From: Streptomyces sp. YIM 121038
GTDB lineage: Bacteria > Actinomycetota > Actinomycetes > Streptomycetales > Streptomycetaceae
Length of the DNA stretch: 64,000 nt
Assembly: GCF_006088715.1 (NCBI RefSeq)
Contig: NZ_CP030771.1
Location: 868,001-932,000, forward strand
Direction of reading: 5' to 3'
Part shown: positions 48,108 through 56,490 of the stretch, in pieces
Layout: each line of letters opens with the position of its first letter
How positions within the stretch are numbered: the first letter of the stretch is position 1
Translations under genes and position numbers: made by a program
The notes under the pieces: model-generated
Told to the model about the DNA's origin: nothing
What the model saw: the letters and a program-made list of their open reading frames with translations, nothing else
The model's database searches: none

Positions 48108-48908
48108 ATGAACACGATCACCCCGCAGCGGTCCAAGAAGATCCTCGTCGTCAGCGCCCACCCGGACGCCCGGTCCCTCAACGCCTCGCTCTCGTCCTTC
48201 GCGGTCGAGCACCTGCGGGCCGCGGGCCACGAGGTGCGGGTGTCCGACCTGTACGCGATGAAGTGGAAGGCGACCGTCGACGCCGACGACTTCCCGGAGC
48301 ACGGCCCGGACGAGCGCCTCCACGTCATGGACGCCTCCGAGCGGGCCACGCTCGCGGGCCACCTGTCCGCGGACGTCGCGGCCGAGCAGGAGAAGCTGCT
48401 GTGGTCGGACGCGGTGATCCTCCAGTTCCCGGTGTGGTGGTTCTCGGCGCCCGCGATCCTGAAGGGCTGGATCGACCGGGTGTTCACCGCCGGGTTCGCC
48501 TACGGCCCCGAGGTGGCGCCGCCCTACAGCGAGGGCCCGCTCGCGGGTCGGCGCGCCCTGCTGTCGGTGACGGCCGGGGCCAGGGAGACCTCGTTCTCCG
48601 ACCGGGGCATCCACGGCCGCCTCGACGACGTCCTGCACCCGCTGCAGCACGGCCTGTTCTGGTTCACCGGGGTCCAGCCGCTCGACCCGTTCGCGGTGTA
48701 CGGCTCGAACGCCATGACCGAGGAGCAGTTCGCCGCGGCGCGCGAGGCGTACGGGCGGCGCCTCGACGGGCTGTTCACGGACGAGCCGGTCCCGTTCCGC
48801 ACCCTTGTGGGCGGCGACTACGACCACGACATGCGGCTCCTGGACGGTGTGGAGGCGCCGGGGACGAGCGGGCTCGACCTGCACGTCCGCCCGCGCGTCG
48901 GCCGGTAG
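48108..48908 (+). CDS. NAD(P)H:quinone oxidoreductase, flavodoxin fold
   Basis: A 266-residue NQO1/MdaB-type flavoprotein: ILVVSAHPDARSLNASLSSF (FMN/FAD phosphate loop), LLWSDAVILQFPVWWFSAPA, ILKGWIDRVFTAGFAYGPE and RRALLSVTAGARETSFSDRG. These reduce quinones by two electrons with NAD(P)H and protect from redox cycling. AGAGG precedes ATG 48108 closely. It is divergent from the MmyB-type regulator; a regulator/reductase pair of this kind is common in Streptomyces and usually responds to quinone-like compounds. Confidence 0.9.
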   Translation: MNTITPQRSKKILVVSAHPDARSLNASLSSFAVEHLRAAGHEVRVSDLYAMKWKATVDADDFPEHGPDERLHVMDASERATLAGHLSADVAAEQEKLLWSDAVILQFPVWWFSAPAILKGWIDRVFTAGFAYGPEVAPPYSEGPLAGRRALLSVTAGARETSFSDRGIHGRLDDVLHPLQHGLFWFTGVQPLDPFAVYGSNAMTEEQFAAAREAYGRRLDGLFTDEPVPFRTLVGGDYDHDMRLLDGVEAPGTSGLDLHVRPRVGR

Positions 48909-49078
48909 CCCGAAGGCCCGCACACCGGACTGTTCACCGGATTCCTCTCAACCCCTCGGGCCCTGTCCACGGTCTCGGTACACGAGCGGCCCTCGCGCAC
49001 CCCGGGGAGCGACACTCCCGAGGCGCCTCCCGGGCCGCAGGAGTACGGACGTGCGCAGCCGACCGTGAGGAGTACGTG

Positions 49079-50251
49079 ATGGCGTTACGGAAGAGCACGA
49101 AGGCCGGTGGGGTGGGAGTCGTGGCGGCCGCGCTGGCGGCCACCGCCTTCGTGGCACCCGCCCAGGCGAGACCGGACGCACCGGGTCCGGGGGCCGGGCA
49201 CAAGGCCACGCAGCGCGCGATGGACGCGGCCGTGCGCGCGGGCATCCCCGGCGTCACGGCCCAGGCGCGTGACGGCCGTGGCATCTGGAAGGCGGCGTCG
49301 GGCGTCGGCGATCTGACGTCGGGCAAGCCGCGCGGCAAGCACGACAAGTTCCGCGCCGGCAGCATCACCAAGGCGTTCGTGGCGACCGTCCTGCTCCAGC
49401 TGGAGTCCGAGGGGAAGCTCAGCCTCGACGACACCGTCGAGCGCCACCTGCCGGGCCTCGTGCGCGGCAACGGCAACGACGGCCGCAGGATCAGCGTCCG
49501 GCAGCTGCTCAACCACACCAGCGGCCTGTTCGACTATCTGGCCGACCCCGAGTACAGCAGGACGTACATGGAGGGCGACGGCTACCTCACCCATCGCTAC
49601 GACACCCTGCCGCCCAAGAAGCACGTGCGCGTCGCGCTCTCCCACAAGCCTCTGTTCGAACCCGGCGCCAAGCACGCGTACTCCAACACCAACTACGTCC
49701 TGGCCGGGCTGATCATCGAGAAGACCACCGGCAGGACGTACGAGGACGAGGTCCGCGACCGCATCATCGAGCCGCTGGGCCTCAAGGACACCTCCAACCC
49801 CGGCAACAGCATCCGCCTTCCCCGGCCCAGCAGTCGCGGCTACTCCAAGCTGTTCCGGGCGGCGCCCGACCGGATCGACGACATCACCGAGATGAACGGC
49901 TCGCAGGGCTGGGCCGACGGCGACATCATCTCCACCGCGGGCGACCTGAACCGGTTCTACCGCGCCCTGCTGCGCGGCAAGCTCCTGCCGCCGAAGCAGC
50001 TGAAGGAGATGAAGACCACCGTCGCCACCCCCGGATCGTCGTACACGAGGTACGGGCTCGGCATCTCCCGCCTCAGGACGAGCTGCGGCACCACGCTCTG
50101 GGGCCACGGCGGCGGCATGATCGGCTGGCTCTCCATGGTCGTCTCCACGGAGGACGGCGGCCATCAGCTCGCCTACAACTTCAACGGGGACTGGGACACG
50201 TCACAGATGCCGAAGATCGTCGACGCGGAGTTCTGCGGCACGTCACGCTGA
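49079..50251 (+). CDS. Secreted serine hydrolase, beta-lactamase fold, with TTA codon
   Basis: A 390-residue exported class C beta-lactamase-fold enzyme. A signal peptide ends near AQA-R (residue 30). The active-site motifs are S95-I-T-K98, YSN in HAYSNTNYVLAGLIIEKTTG and HGG in LWGHGGGMIGWLS. Probable D-Ala-D-Ala carboxypeptidase or esterase. The third codon is TTA (49085-49087), so translation needs bldA tRNA. GAGGAG is 6-7 nt before ATG 49079. It is a distant paralogue of the enzyme at 13511-14779, with the same YSNTNYV block. A hairpin terminator follows, shared with the convergent Endo H gene. Confidence 0.9.
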   Translation: MALRKSTKAGGVGVVAAALAATAFVAPAQARPDAPGPGAGHKATQRAMDAAVRAGIPGVTAQARDGRGIWKAASGVGDLTSGKPRGKHDKFRAGSITKAFVATVLLQLESEGKLSLDDTVERHLPGLVRGNGNDGRRISVRQLLNHTSGLFDYLADPEYSRTYMEGDGYLTHRYDTLPPKKHVRVALSHKPLFEPGAKHAYSNTNYVLAGLIIEKTTGRTYEDEVRDRIIEPLGLKDTSNPGNSIRLPRPSSRGYSKLFRAAPDRIDDITEMNGSQGWADGDIISTAGDLNRFYRALLRGKLLPPKQLKEMKTTVATPGSSYTRYGLGISRLRTSCGTTLWGHGGGMIGWLSMVVSTEDGGHQLAYNFNGDWDTSQMPKIVDAEFCGTSR

Positions 50252-50291
50252 GGCACCCGGGGCCGGACCGCGGTGGAGCGTCCGGCCTCGG

Positions 50292-50333
50292 GCGCGCCGC
50301 GCCTCTGACATCGTTGTCGAAGGCGCGGCGCGC
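50292..50333. terminator. Bidirectional hairpin terminator between serine hydrolase and Endo H genes
   Basis: Arms GCGCGCCGCGCCT (50292-50304) and its exact complement (50321-50333) with a 16-nt loop. It lies between two convergent stop codons (50251 and 50400). No long T-run. Confidence 0.65.
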
Positions 50334-50399
50334 ACGATCGCGGCCTACGGGTAGCGGCGTGCCCCGAGGAGGCACCACAGGCCGGGGCGCGTGGTCGCC

Positions 50400-51323
50400 C
50401 TACGGCGTGTAGACGGCGTCACTGCCGTACAGCTCCCTGGTGAACGCGGAGACCTCGGCGCTGCGGTCGGTGCCGTTGAGGTTGTACGTCAGATAGACGC
50501 CGTAGCCCTCGCTGACCGTGCGGCGGGCGAGCGCGGCGGACGTGCTCTGCGAGGTCCGGCCGATCTCGACGGCCGCGGGCGAGAGCTTCGCCTTGGGCAG
50601 GGCGATGCCGGGGACCTGCCAGGAGCCGTAGTACGGGTTCCAGGCGTAGTCGAACTTGGACGAGACGTTGACGCCGCCGTAGGACAGGCGCGAGGCGGAC
50701 GGGCCGATGTTGTAGAGGCTGATGATCTTGTTCGGCATGTTCGCGCGCAGCGCCGTCACCAGGTGCACGAACGAACTGGCGTTGGGCTGGCCGGTGCCGT
50801 TGTTGCCGTACTCGGCGTACTCGTCGTCGAAGTCGATGCCGTCGAGCCCGTACTTGGTGACGGTGTCCGACAGCTGCTTGGCGAACGCCGAAGCCGCCTG
50901 CTGGTTCGGGAAGTTGGCGAAGCCCGCGCCCTGGTGGTTGCCGAGCACCGAGAGGACGACCTTGATGCCCTTCTGCTGCAACGGCCGTATCTGCGTGGCG
51001 GCGTTGTCGAGGACGCGCTGCACGTTCTCGTTGAAGTGCAGATACGCCGCCTTCTTGCCGGTGTCGTAGTTGATGTTCGCCGCGAAGATCACGGCGACGT
51101 CGAAGACGTTGGCGCCGCCCTTGGCGAGGGTGTACTTGCCGACGTTCAGCATGCTGTTGTCGTTCACCTCGACGTACGCCACCGAGGTCGGCCCCTGTTT
51201 CGCCGGAGCCGGAGCGGGGGCCGCCGCCGCGCCGGTCGAGGTGGTCGCACCGAAGGCGAGGGCCGCGACTGCCGAGAGCGCGAGCGCGGCCACCCGCACT
51301 CTGCTCCGTACCAGAGTGAACAT
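50400..51323 (-). CDS. Endo-beta-N-acetylglucosaminidase H (Endo H) orthologue, GH18
   Basis: A 307-residue secreted glycosidase closely matching Streptomyces plicatus Endo H as I remember it. A signal peptide with a long Ala/Pro stretch is followed by SVAYVEVNDNSMLNVGKYTL, VFDVAVIFAANINYDTGKKA, GIKVVLSVLGNHQGAGFANF and the catalytic DGIDFDDEYAEYG (D161-; D166 and E168 correspond to D130/E132 of Endo H). It cleaves between the two GlcNAc residues of high-mannose N-glycans. ATG 51323 matches the Endo H start and has GGAGACAG upstream. It is the centre of a group of secreted enzymes here. Confidence 0.95.
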   Translation of the reverse strand: MFTLVRSRVRVAALALSAVAALAFGATTSTGAAAAPAPAPAKQGPTSVAYVEVNDNSMLNVGKYTLAKGGANVFDVAVIFAANINYDTGKKAAYLHFNENVQRVLDNAATQIRPLQQKGIKVVLSVLGNHQGAGFANFPNQQAASAFAKQLSDTVTKYGLDGIDFDDEYAEYGNNGTGQPNASSFVHLVTALRANMPNKIISLYNIGPSASRLSYGGVNVSSKFDYAWNPYYGSWQVPGIALPKAKLSPAAVEIGRTSQSTSAALARRTVSEGYGVYLTYNLNGTDRSAEVSAFTRELYGSDAVYTP

Positions 51324-51543
51324 CGTTGATCTGTCTCCCATCGCATGGGTCGGCGCCCGACCTGTTCGAAAGCGCCGAGTGAGCGCTCCGAGTTTTCCGC
51401 GCTGGTGACCGAATCCCAAGATTCGCACGCAATCTCTTCACGACTCCCACGCATCTCACGCCACAGATCAACACACGCGGACCAGGGGGCCGCAGGACGG
51501 GAGCCTGCTGGCCATGCCGTCGGCCCCGCCGTGGTGGACGGGC

Positions 51544-52893
51544 CTACTCGGTCACCAGCTCCAGGCCGTGCTTTTCGAGGTAGATGTCGAGGGGGGCGTA
51601 CCAGCCGACGGAGGCGCAGTTGCGGTCCGTGTCGCCTTGGCAGCTGGCGGGGAAGGCGGCCTTGTCGGAGGACGAGACGATGCCGTTGGCGTAGACGTCG
51701 GAGCCGTTGGGCTGGGAGATGGGGCCGCCGCTGTCACCCGGACCCCAGATCGGCTGACCGGCGGGCTTGCTGACCTTGATGGTGCGGTAGATCGTTCCGG
51801 AGTTGGTGACGACGGTCTGTTCGGTGGCGTCGATCGTGATGTCGCAGATGTTCCCCGAAGCCGCTCCGGAGGAGCACACCTTCTGACCCACGTGGTTCTG
51901 GTGCAGGCCCTTGACCGGCCACGTCTGCTGATCGCCACCGCCGTACGCCCAGGGGCCCCACCACATGCGGGACTGGAAGAAGCCCGGGTTGGACGACTGT
52001 TCCGGGTAGAGGAGGTTGACGTCCCGTTCCGTGTCCCGCTGCCCTATCCAGCCGAACGGCCTGCTGTCGGGGAACTCCGGGCTGTACGCCTTGACGTTCT
52101 GACCGCCGCAGTGCGCGGCGCTCGTCATCAGCCGTGCCGTGTTCGCCGGGTACCGGACGGCGAACCCCGTGGAGCAGTTGTACCGACCGTCCGGCCCCGG
52201 GTAGACCCACCGGGCACCGCCGAACGCCTGCTCCCCGACCCGCCCCGCGGCACGCACGGCCCCCTTCGGGGACTTCCCGGTCGCGGCCTGCGGATTCTCG
52301 GTCCGTACGCGGGTGAGGGCGATGCCGCCGGTGATGTCCGCGACGCTGCGGGTGAGCGAGGCGGTCTCCCGGCCGGACAGGGCGGTCCCGCGGTCCGCCT
52401 GGGCGACACCGATGAGCAGCCCCTTGCCGTCCGCGCTGGGGCCGACGGAGGTGAGCTTCTCGGGGAGGCGCTCGCGCTGGGCGAAGACGCGGTCCCGGGC
52501 GGTGCGGAGCTGGCGCTGGGTGTAGGGCGCTCGCTCCACGCTCACCTTCACACGTCCGTCGCTGCCCGCGGCCCGGCGCACCGCCGCCGGGACCCGGCCC
52601 TTCCAGTACACGGTGATACGGGACTTCTCCGGGGCGGTGACCAGACCGCCGTAGCCGCCCTGCTTCGGCAGCGTCCGCGAGGTGGCGACAATCGCGTCGG
52701 CCACGTCGCCGACCGCCTTCTGCCGGGCCCAGAAGGCGGGGCCGGGGTTGTCGACCCCGGCGACGCTCGGGCGGGTACTGGCTCTCTCCGCGGGCCGGTC
52801 GCTCCCGGCGGGCCCGGCCGAGGCCGGGGAAGCGAGCGCAGTACCCGCCGTTAACGTGAGCAGGACGACAGAGGCGGCAGTGATTCGACGCAC
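51544..52893 (-). CDS. Secreted chymotrypsin-fold serine protease with propeptide and TTA codon
   Basis: A 449-residue exported protease. A signal peptide (to about residue 26) is followed by a propeptide of about 190 residues (RVKVSVERAPYTQRQLRTAR), then a trypsin-like domain from about residue 225. Catalytic triad: H261 (TSAAHCGGQNV), D291 (RDTERDVNLLYP), S388 (GPGDSGGPISQ). Cys pairs at 240/262 and 340/350 can form disulfides. Leu14 is TTA (52852-52854), inside the signal peptide, so production should be bldA-dependent and late. It is in the same direction as Endo H, 220 bp upstream, but probably its own unit. Confidence 0.92.
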   Translation of the reverse strand: MRRITAASVVLLTLTAGTALASPASAGPAGSDRPAERASTRPSVAGVDNPGPAFWARQKAVGDVADAIVATSRTLPKQGGYGGLVTAPEKSRITVYWKGRVPAAVRRAAGSDGRVKVSVERAPYTQRQLRTARDRVFAQRERLPEKLTSVGPSADGKGLLIGVAQADRGTALSGRETASLTRSVADITGGIALTRVRTENPQAATGKSPKGAVRAAGRVGEQAFGGARWVYPGPDGRYNCSTGFAVRYPANTARLMTSAAHCGGQNVKAYSPEFPDSRPFGWIGQRDTERDVNLLYPEQSSNPGFFQSRMWWGPWAYGGGDQQTWPVKGLHQNHVGQKVCSSGAASGNICDITIDATEQTVVTNSGTIYRTIKVSKPAGQPIWGPGDSGGPISQPNGSDVYANGIVSSSDKAAFPASCQGDTDRNCASVGWYAPLDIYLEKHGLELVTE

Positions 52894-53111
52894 GAGATCC
52901 CTCGTTTCGCTTCGACACGACTGATGGCGAGGCGACGCTAGGGACCACTGGTCAACGATCGGTCAACAGCGCTTGCACGGGCGGTCAACGCGCGCGGCCC
53001 CACCCGGTGTTCGTGCGGCGTCACCCCGGCCCGGCGAGACCCGGGGCGTCCTGCCGGGACCGGCCCCAGGTGGCCGGAGGCCGCTCGTCGGCCCCGGCCG
53101 GTCAGGTGAGG

Positions 53112-54290
53112 TCACGTCAGGTCGAGGAAGCTCCACCGGGCGTCCGGCCGGGCTCCGCTCAGCCACTTGCCGCAGTTCTGGAGCACGACCGGGCTCGACG
53201 TGATGTGCTGCGTGCCCGTCCCGAGGTCGCGCAGGAAGCGGTCGACCGGGCCGCGGCGGATCGCCGCGGAGCCGGCCCAGCGGTGCACGGTGCGGCCCAC
53301 CTCGTACGCGGTCGAGGTCGTGTGGTTCAGGACGAGACGGATCAGGGTGTCCTGCTCCGTGCTCGCCACCCCGCCCCGGTCCAGGGTCTCTTCGACGTCC
53401 CGCCAGACGTCGTGCACCCAGGCCCGGGCCGCCCGGAGGCTTGCCTCCGCCGTCGCGTACTCGGCGTGGAACTGGGAGGTGTCGACCGCGGCGCCCCGCG
53501 AACCGGTCCGCGCCGCGGCGACCCGCTTCAGCTCGTCCAGGAGCCGCCGGCCGACGCCGAGGGCCCAGCCCGTGTGCCCGATGGCCGACATGTTGACCAG
53601 GCCGAGGCGGTAGAGGGCGCCGCCGTTGACGGGGGTGTCCGTGGTGGCGACGTAGGTGTACTCGTGCGGTACGAACACGTCGTCGCAGTGGTAGTCGACG
53701 CTGTGGGTCGCGCGAAGGCCGAGCACGTCCCAGTTGCCGTCCAGGGTCACCTGCGACTTCGGCATCGTGAGGACCCGCAGCTCGCCGGTGCCCTCGACCA
53801 GGATCGCGCTGTGGACGTGCGTGGCGTGCGCCATCCCGGAGGCGAACTGCCACTGGCCGCTGACCCGGTAGCCGCCCGCCACGGGGACGGCCCGGCCGGG
53901 GCGGGTGCCGTGCCCGGAGAGCAGCGCGTACTTCCCGTTCGGCACGTCGGGGAACAGGTCGGCCGCCGCGTCCCCGGCGAGGTACGCCGCGGTGGTGCCG
54001 GTCATCATCTGCAGCGCGAACATGGTCCACCCGGCCGCGGCGTCGTGGTAGCTCGCCCGCTCCGCCACCTCGATCAGCTGCCGCGGCGCGAACTCGTATC
54101 CGCCCAGGCTCAGCGGGAGTTCGGCCCGTACGATCCCGGTGGCGAGGAGCGCCCGCGCCGTGTCCTCCGGCAGCCTCCCCAACTCGTCGGCGGTGTCGGC
54201 CCGTTCGTCGAGCGTCCCGCCGAGCGCGTCGATCCGCTCCAGCACCCCCGCCAGTTCCGCACTGACATGCAGCTGCCCCTCGCCCGCCAT
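53112..54290 (-). CDS. Acyl-CoA-dehydrogenase-fold flavin monooxygenase (HsaA/DszC-like)
   Basis: A 392-residue flavoprotein of the acyl-CoA dehydrogenase fold. Typical segments: LPLSLGGYEFAPRQLIEVAE, AVPVAGGYRVSGQWQFASGM, THVHSAILVEGTGELRV, LRATHSVDYHCDDVFVP and RGPVDRFLRDLGTGTQHIT. The set (FASGMAHATHVH instead of the acyl-CoA pattern, no catalytic Glu of ACADs seen) points to the group-D flavin-dependent monooxygenases such as HsaA or DszC, which need a separate reductase. GAGGAGAGGGG lies upstream of ATG 54290. Substrate unknown; downstream of a MerR gene on the same strand (114 bp). Confidence 0.82.
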   Translation of the reverse strand: MAGEGQLHVSAELAGVLERIDALGGTLDERADTADELGRLPEDTARALLATGIVRAELPLSLGGYEFAPRQLIEVAERASYHDAAAGWTMFALQMMTGTTAAYLAGDAAADLFPDVPNGKYALLSGHGTRPGRAVPVAGGYRVSGQWQFASGMAHATHVHSAILVEGTGELRVLTMPKSQVTLDGNWDVLGLRATHSVDYHCDDVFVPHEYTYVATTDTPVNGGALYRLGLVNMSAIGHTGWALGVGRRLLDELKRVAAARTGSRGAAVDTSQFHAEYATAEASLRAARAWVHDVWRDVEETLDRGGVASTEQDTLIRLVLNHTTSTAYEVGRTVHRWAGSAAIRRGPVDRFLRDLGTGTQHITSSPVVLQNCGKWLSGARPDARWSFLDLT

Positions 54291-54404
54291 GACACCCCTC
54301 TCCTCGTGGCCCGAATCCAGATCGTCCCACGCGCGTCTCCCGCACCGCGCGGGGGTTCCCCGGCAGGGCCGCCGCACCCCCGTCGCGGCGGCCCCCCTCC
54401 GGGC

Positions 54405-55166
54405 TCAGCGCAGCCGCGTGGCGGCGTACGCCTCGATGGCGGCCCGCTGGTAGGCGGCCAGGCCCGGGGCGATCGCCTCGTACCACGCGTACCAGTGCTC
54501 GTTCTCCACGCAGGTGCGTCCGATCGCTCGGTACTCCTCAGCGGTGGCCGCCCTGATCCGGGCCAGCGTCCGGTACTGGGTGTCGATCTCGGCCTGCACC
54601 GCTTCGGCGTCGGCCGGGAGGCCCGCGGCCAGCAGCTCGGCCAGGCGGAGCATCTGCGCCGTGCGCTCGCGCTCGTCGGCCTTGAGCTCGGCCTCGCTCA
54701 ACGCCGAGTTGTGCCGTTCGACGGCCCCGGCCAGCTCCGCAGAGCCGTCCAGGGCCTTCATGCACTGGGTGGACCGGATGCCCTCGAACAGGTTCTCCGG
54801 ACGGATGATGCTGATCATGTCTGTGCCGTCCTTCCTGGACTGCTCCAGTTCGGTGATCGTGTGGGCGACGGTGCCGGCCAGGGCGTTCAGGCGGTCGCGT
54901 TCGGCGAGCAGCCGACGGTGGTGGCCCCGCAGGGCCTCCACCTCGTCGACCTGCGCGGCCAGGATCCGGCCGATCTCCGGCAGGCCGAGGCCCAGCGCCC
55001 GCAGCACGAGGACCTGTTGCAGCCGCAGCAGTTGGCGCTCCTCGTAGTAGCGGTGGCCGTTGGACCCGATCCAGGCCGGTGGCAGCAGTCCGATCTCGTC
55101 GTAGTGCCGCAGGGTCCGGGCCGTCACGCCCGACATCCGGGCGACCTCCGCGATCGGCCAGGCCAT
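54405..55166 (-). CDS. MerR-family regulator with TipAS-like ligand domain
   Basis: A 253-residue TipA-type regulator. Residues 1-110 are MerR (AWPIAEVARMSGVTARTLRH, YDEIGLLPPAWIGSNGHRYY, long coiled helix VDEVEALRGHHRRLLAERDR). Residues about 115-250 form a TipAS domain (NLFEGIRSTQCMKALDGSAE, EHWYAWYEAIAPGLAAYQRA), which in TipAL binds thiopeptide antibiotics. ATG 55166 has GGAGGCGGCG upstream. The promoter 55251-55221 has the 19-bp spacer typical of MerR control, so it is probably autoregulated. The SDR gene is divergent. TipAS Cys for covalent capture: one Cys (RSTQCMKAL) is present. Confidence 0.88.
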   Translation of the reverse strand: MAWPIAEVARMSGVTARTLRHYDEIGLLPPAWIGSNGHRYYEERQLLRLQQVLVLRALGLGLPEIGRILAAQVDEVEALRGHHRRLLAERDRLNALAGTVAHTITELEQSRKDGTDMISIIRPENLFEGIRSTQCMKALDGSAELAGAVERHNSALSEAELKADERERTAQMLRLAELLAAGLPADAEAVQAEIDTQYRTLARIRAATAEEYRAIGRTCVENEHWYAWYEAIAPGLAAYQRAAIEAYAATRLR

Positions 55167-55220
55167 CGCCGCCTCCCTCACTCGTGCTTCACCGGGCCGG
55201 AATCTCCGGCCCTGCTCAGG

Positions 55221-55251
55221 ACGGTAGAGGCTGCCGCTGCGGCAGCTTCAA
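55221..55251 (-). promoter_or_regulatory. MerR-type promoter with 19-bp spacer and internal dyad
   Basis: On the minus strand TTGAAG (55251-55246), a 19-bp spacer holding the dyad CTGCCGC-GCGGCAG, then TACCGT (55226-55221). A 19-bp spacer is the classical substrate for MerR-type promoter twisting. TSS would be about 48 bp before the MerR start codon at 55166. Confidence 0.7.
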
Positions 55252-55384
55252 GTCCGGCTCTCGGGCTGCCGGTTCGTGCGCCGATCCGGCGACCGCCGGG
55301 ACGGTGATCACGATGAGGCCCGGCACCACCGTGTCGTGGGAAACCGATTGACGCCGGGTTTTCATTCGTGAACCATTCCGGACC

Positions 55385-56188
55385 GTGACGACGCATATCG
55401 ATCAGGACCTGACGCCCCACGGAGAAGGCTCGTCGGCCGACCGGCCGCTCGCCCTGATCACCGGGGTGGGCCGCACCGTCGGGATCGGCGCGGGCATCGC
55501 CCGTCGGCTTGCCGCGTCGGGCTGGGACATCGCCTTCACCTACTGGACCCCTTACGACGACCGCATGAGCTGGGGCAGGGAGTCCGGCGCGACCGAGGCG
55601 ATCAGCCGGTCGCTGGCCGAACACGGCGCGTCCACCACCGCGGTCGAGGCCGATCTCGCCGACCCGGATGCCCCGGCGCGCGTCTTCGACGAAGTCGAGC
55701 GGCAGTTGGGCGGCGTCACCGCGCTGGTCATGAGCCACTGCGAATCCGTCGACTCCGGACTGCTCGACACCACCGTCGAGAGTTTCGACCGGCACTTCGC
55801 CGTCAACGCGCGTGCCACCTGGCTGCTCATCCGCGAGTTCGGACGCCGCTTCGCCGCGGAACGGGGAACCGGCCGGATCGTCAGCCTCACCAGTGATCAC
55901 ACCGTCGGCAACCTGCCCTACGGGGCCAGCAAGGGAGCCATGGACCGGATCACCCTGGCCGCCGCCCACGAACTCGCCCACCTCGGTGTGACCGCCAACG
56001 CGATCAACCCCGGGCCGGTCGACACCGGGTGGATGCCCGAGGAGGTCCGGGACGAGTGCGTCCGCAGCACCCCGCTCGGCCGGTTGGGCACCCCGCGGGA
56101 CACCGCGCACCTCGTGGACTTCCTGTGCTCCAGGGAGGGTCAGTGGATCAACGGTCAACTGCTGATGAGCAACGGCGGCATCGCATAG
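55385..56188 (+). CDS. SDR-family oxidoreductase
   Basis: A 267-residue short-chain dehydrogenase: nucleotide site ALITGVGRTVGIGAGIARRL, DLADPDAPARVFDEV, S-T at IVSLTSDHTVG, catalytic Y-G-A-S-K in LPYGASKGAMDRITLAAAHE, ANAINPGPVDTGWMPEE, ending GQWINGQLLMSNGGIA. In detail it resembles 3-oxoacyl reductase-like enzymes (FabG type). NADP- or NAD-dependent; substrate unknown. GTG 55385 has no Shine-Dalgarno sequence, so translation may be leaderless. It is divergent from the TipA-type MerR gene and might be its target. Confidence 0.88.
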   Translation: MTTHIDQDLTPHGEGSSADRPLALITGVGRTVGIGAGIARRLAASGWDIAFTYWTPYDDRMSWGRESGATEAISRSLAEHGASTTAVEADLADPDAPARVFDEVERQLGGVTALVMSHCESVDSGLLDTTVESFDRHFAVNARATWLLIREFGRRFAAERGTGRIVSLTSDHTVGNLPYGASKGAMDRITLAAAHELAHLGVTANAINPGPVDTGWMPEEVRDECVRSTPLGRLGTPRDTAHLVDFLCSREGQWINGQLLMSNGGIA

Positions 56189-56439
56189 GGGCTGGCGCGG
56201 GCCCCTGCCGCACCCGGGCGTCGCGCCCGTGCCGCGAGGGGCCGCGGCACCGGCTGCGGCTTCTGCCCGGCTCGCCCCTGGCATCGGCCCTGTTCAGTGG
56301 GTTACGTTAGGCCGTGATGACTACCGGGACGGCTCCGCGCCACACACGGATTGGTGACCCGGCGCTCCTCTGAGCGCCGTACGGGCCGGTGTTGGCCCGC
56401 TGCGGGAACGAGGGCCCGGCGCCGCCGCACGGGCTCCGC

Positions 56440-56485
56440 CTCCTGTCGTGTTGATCTCAGCTCGACACGTCAACCACGACAGGAG
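56440..56485 (+). promoter_or_regulatory. Inverted repeat that covers the ribosome-binding site of the dienelactone hydrolase gene
   Basis: CTCCTGTCGTG (56440-56450) pairs with CACGACAGGAG (56475-56485), and TTGA with TCAA adds 4 bp across one unpaired base. The right arm includes AGGAG, the ribosome-binding site for ATG 56491. It may be an operator or an mRNA hairpin that hides the start. The rest of the 302-bp gap 56189-56490 shows no gene. Confidence 0.6.
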
Positions 56486-56490
56486 AACTC

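Noticed and set aside
45803..48487. An 894-codon minus-strand frame
   Set aside because: Antisense to the StyA-like and quinone reductase genes and out of frame with the XRE gene; no domain motifs.
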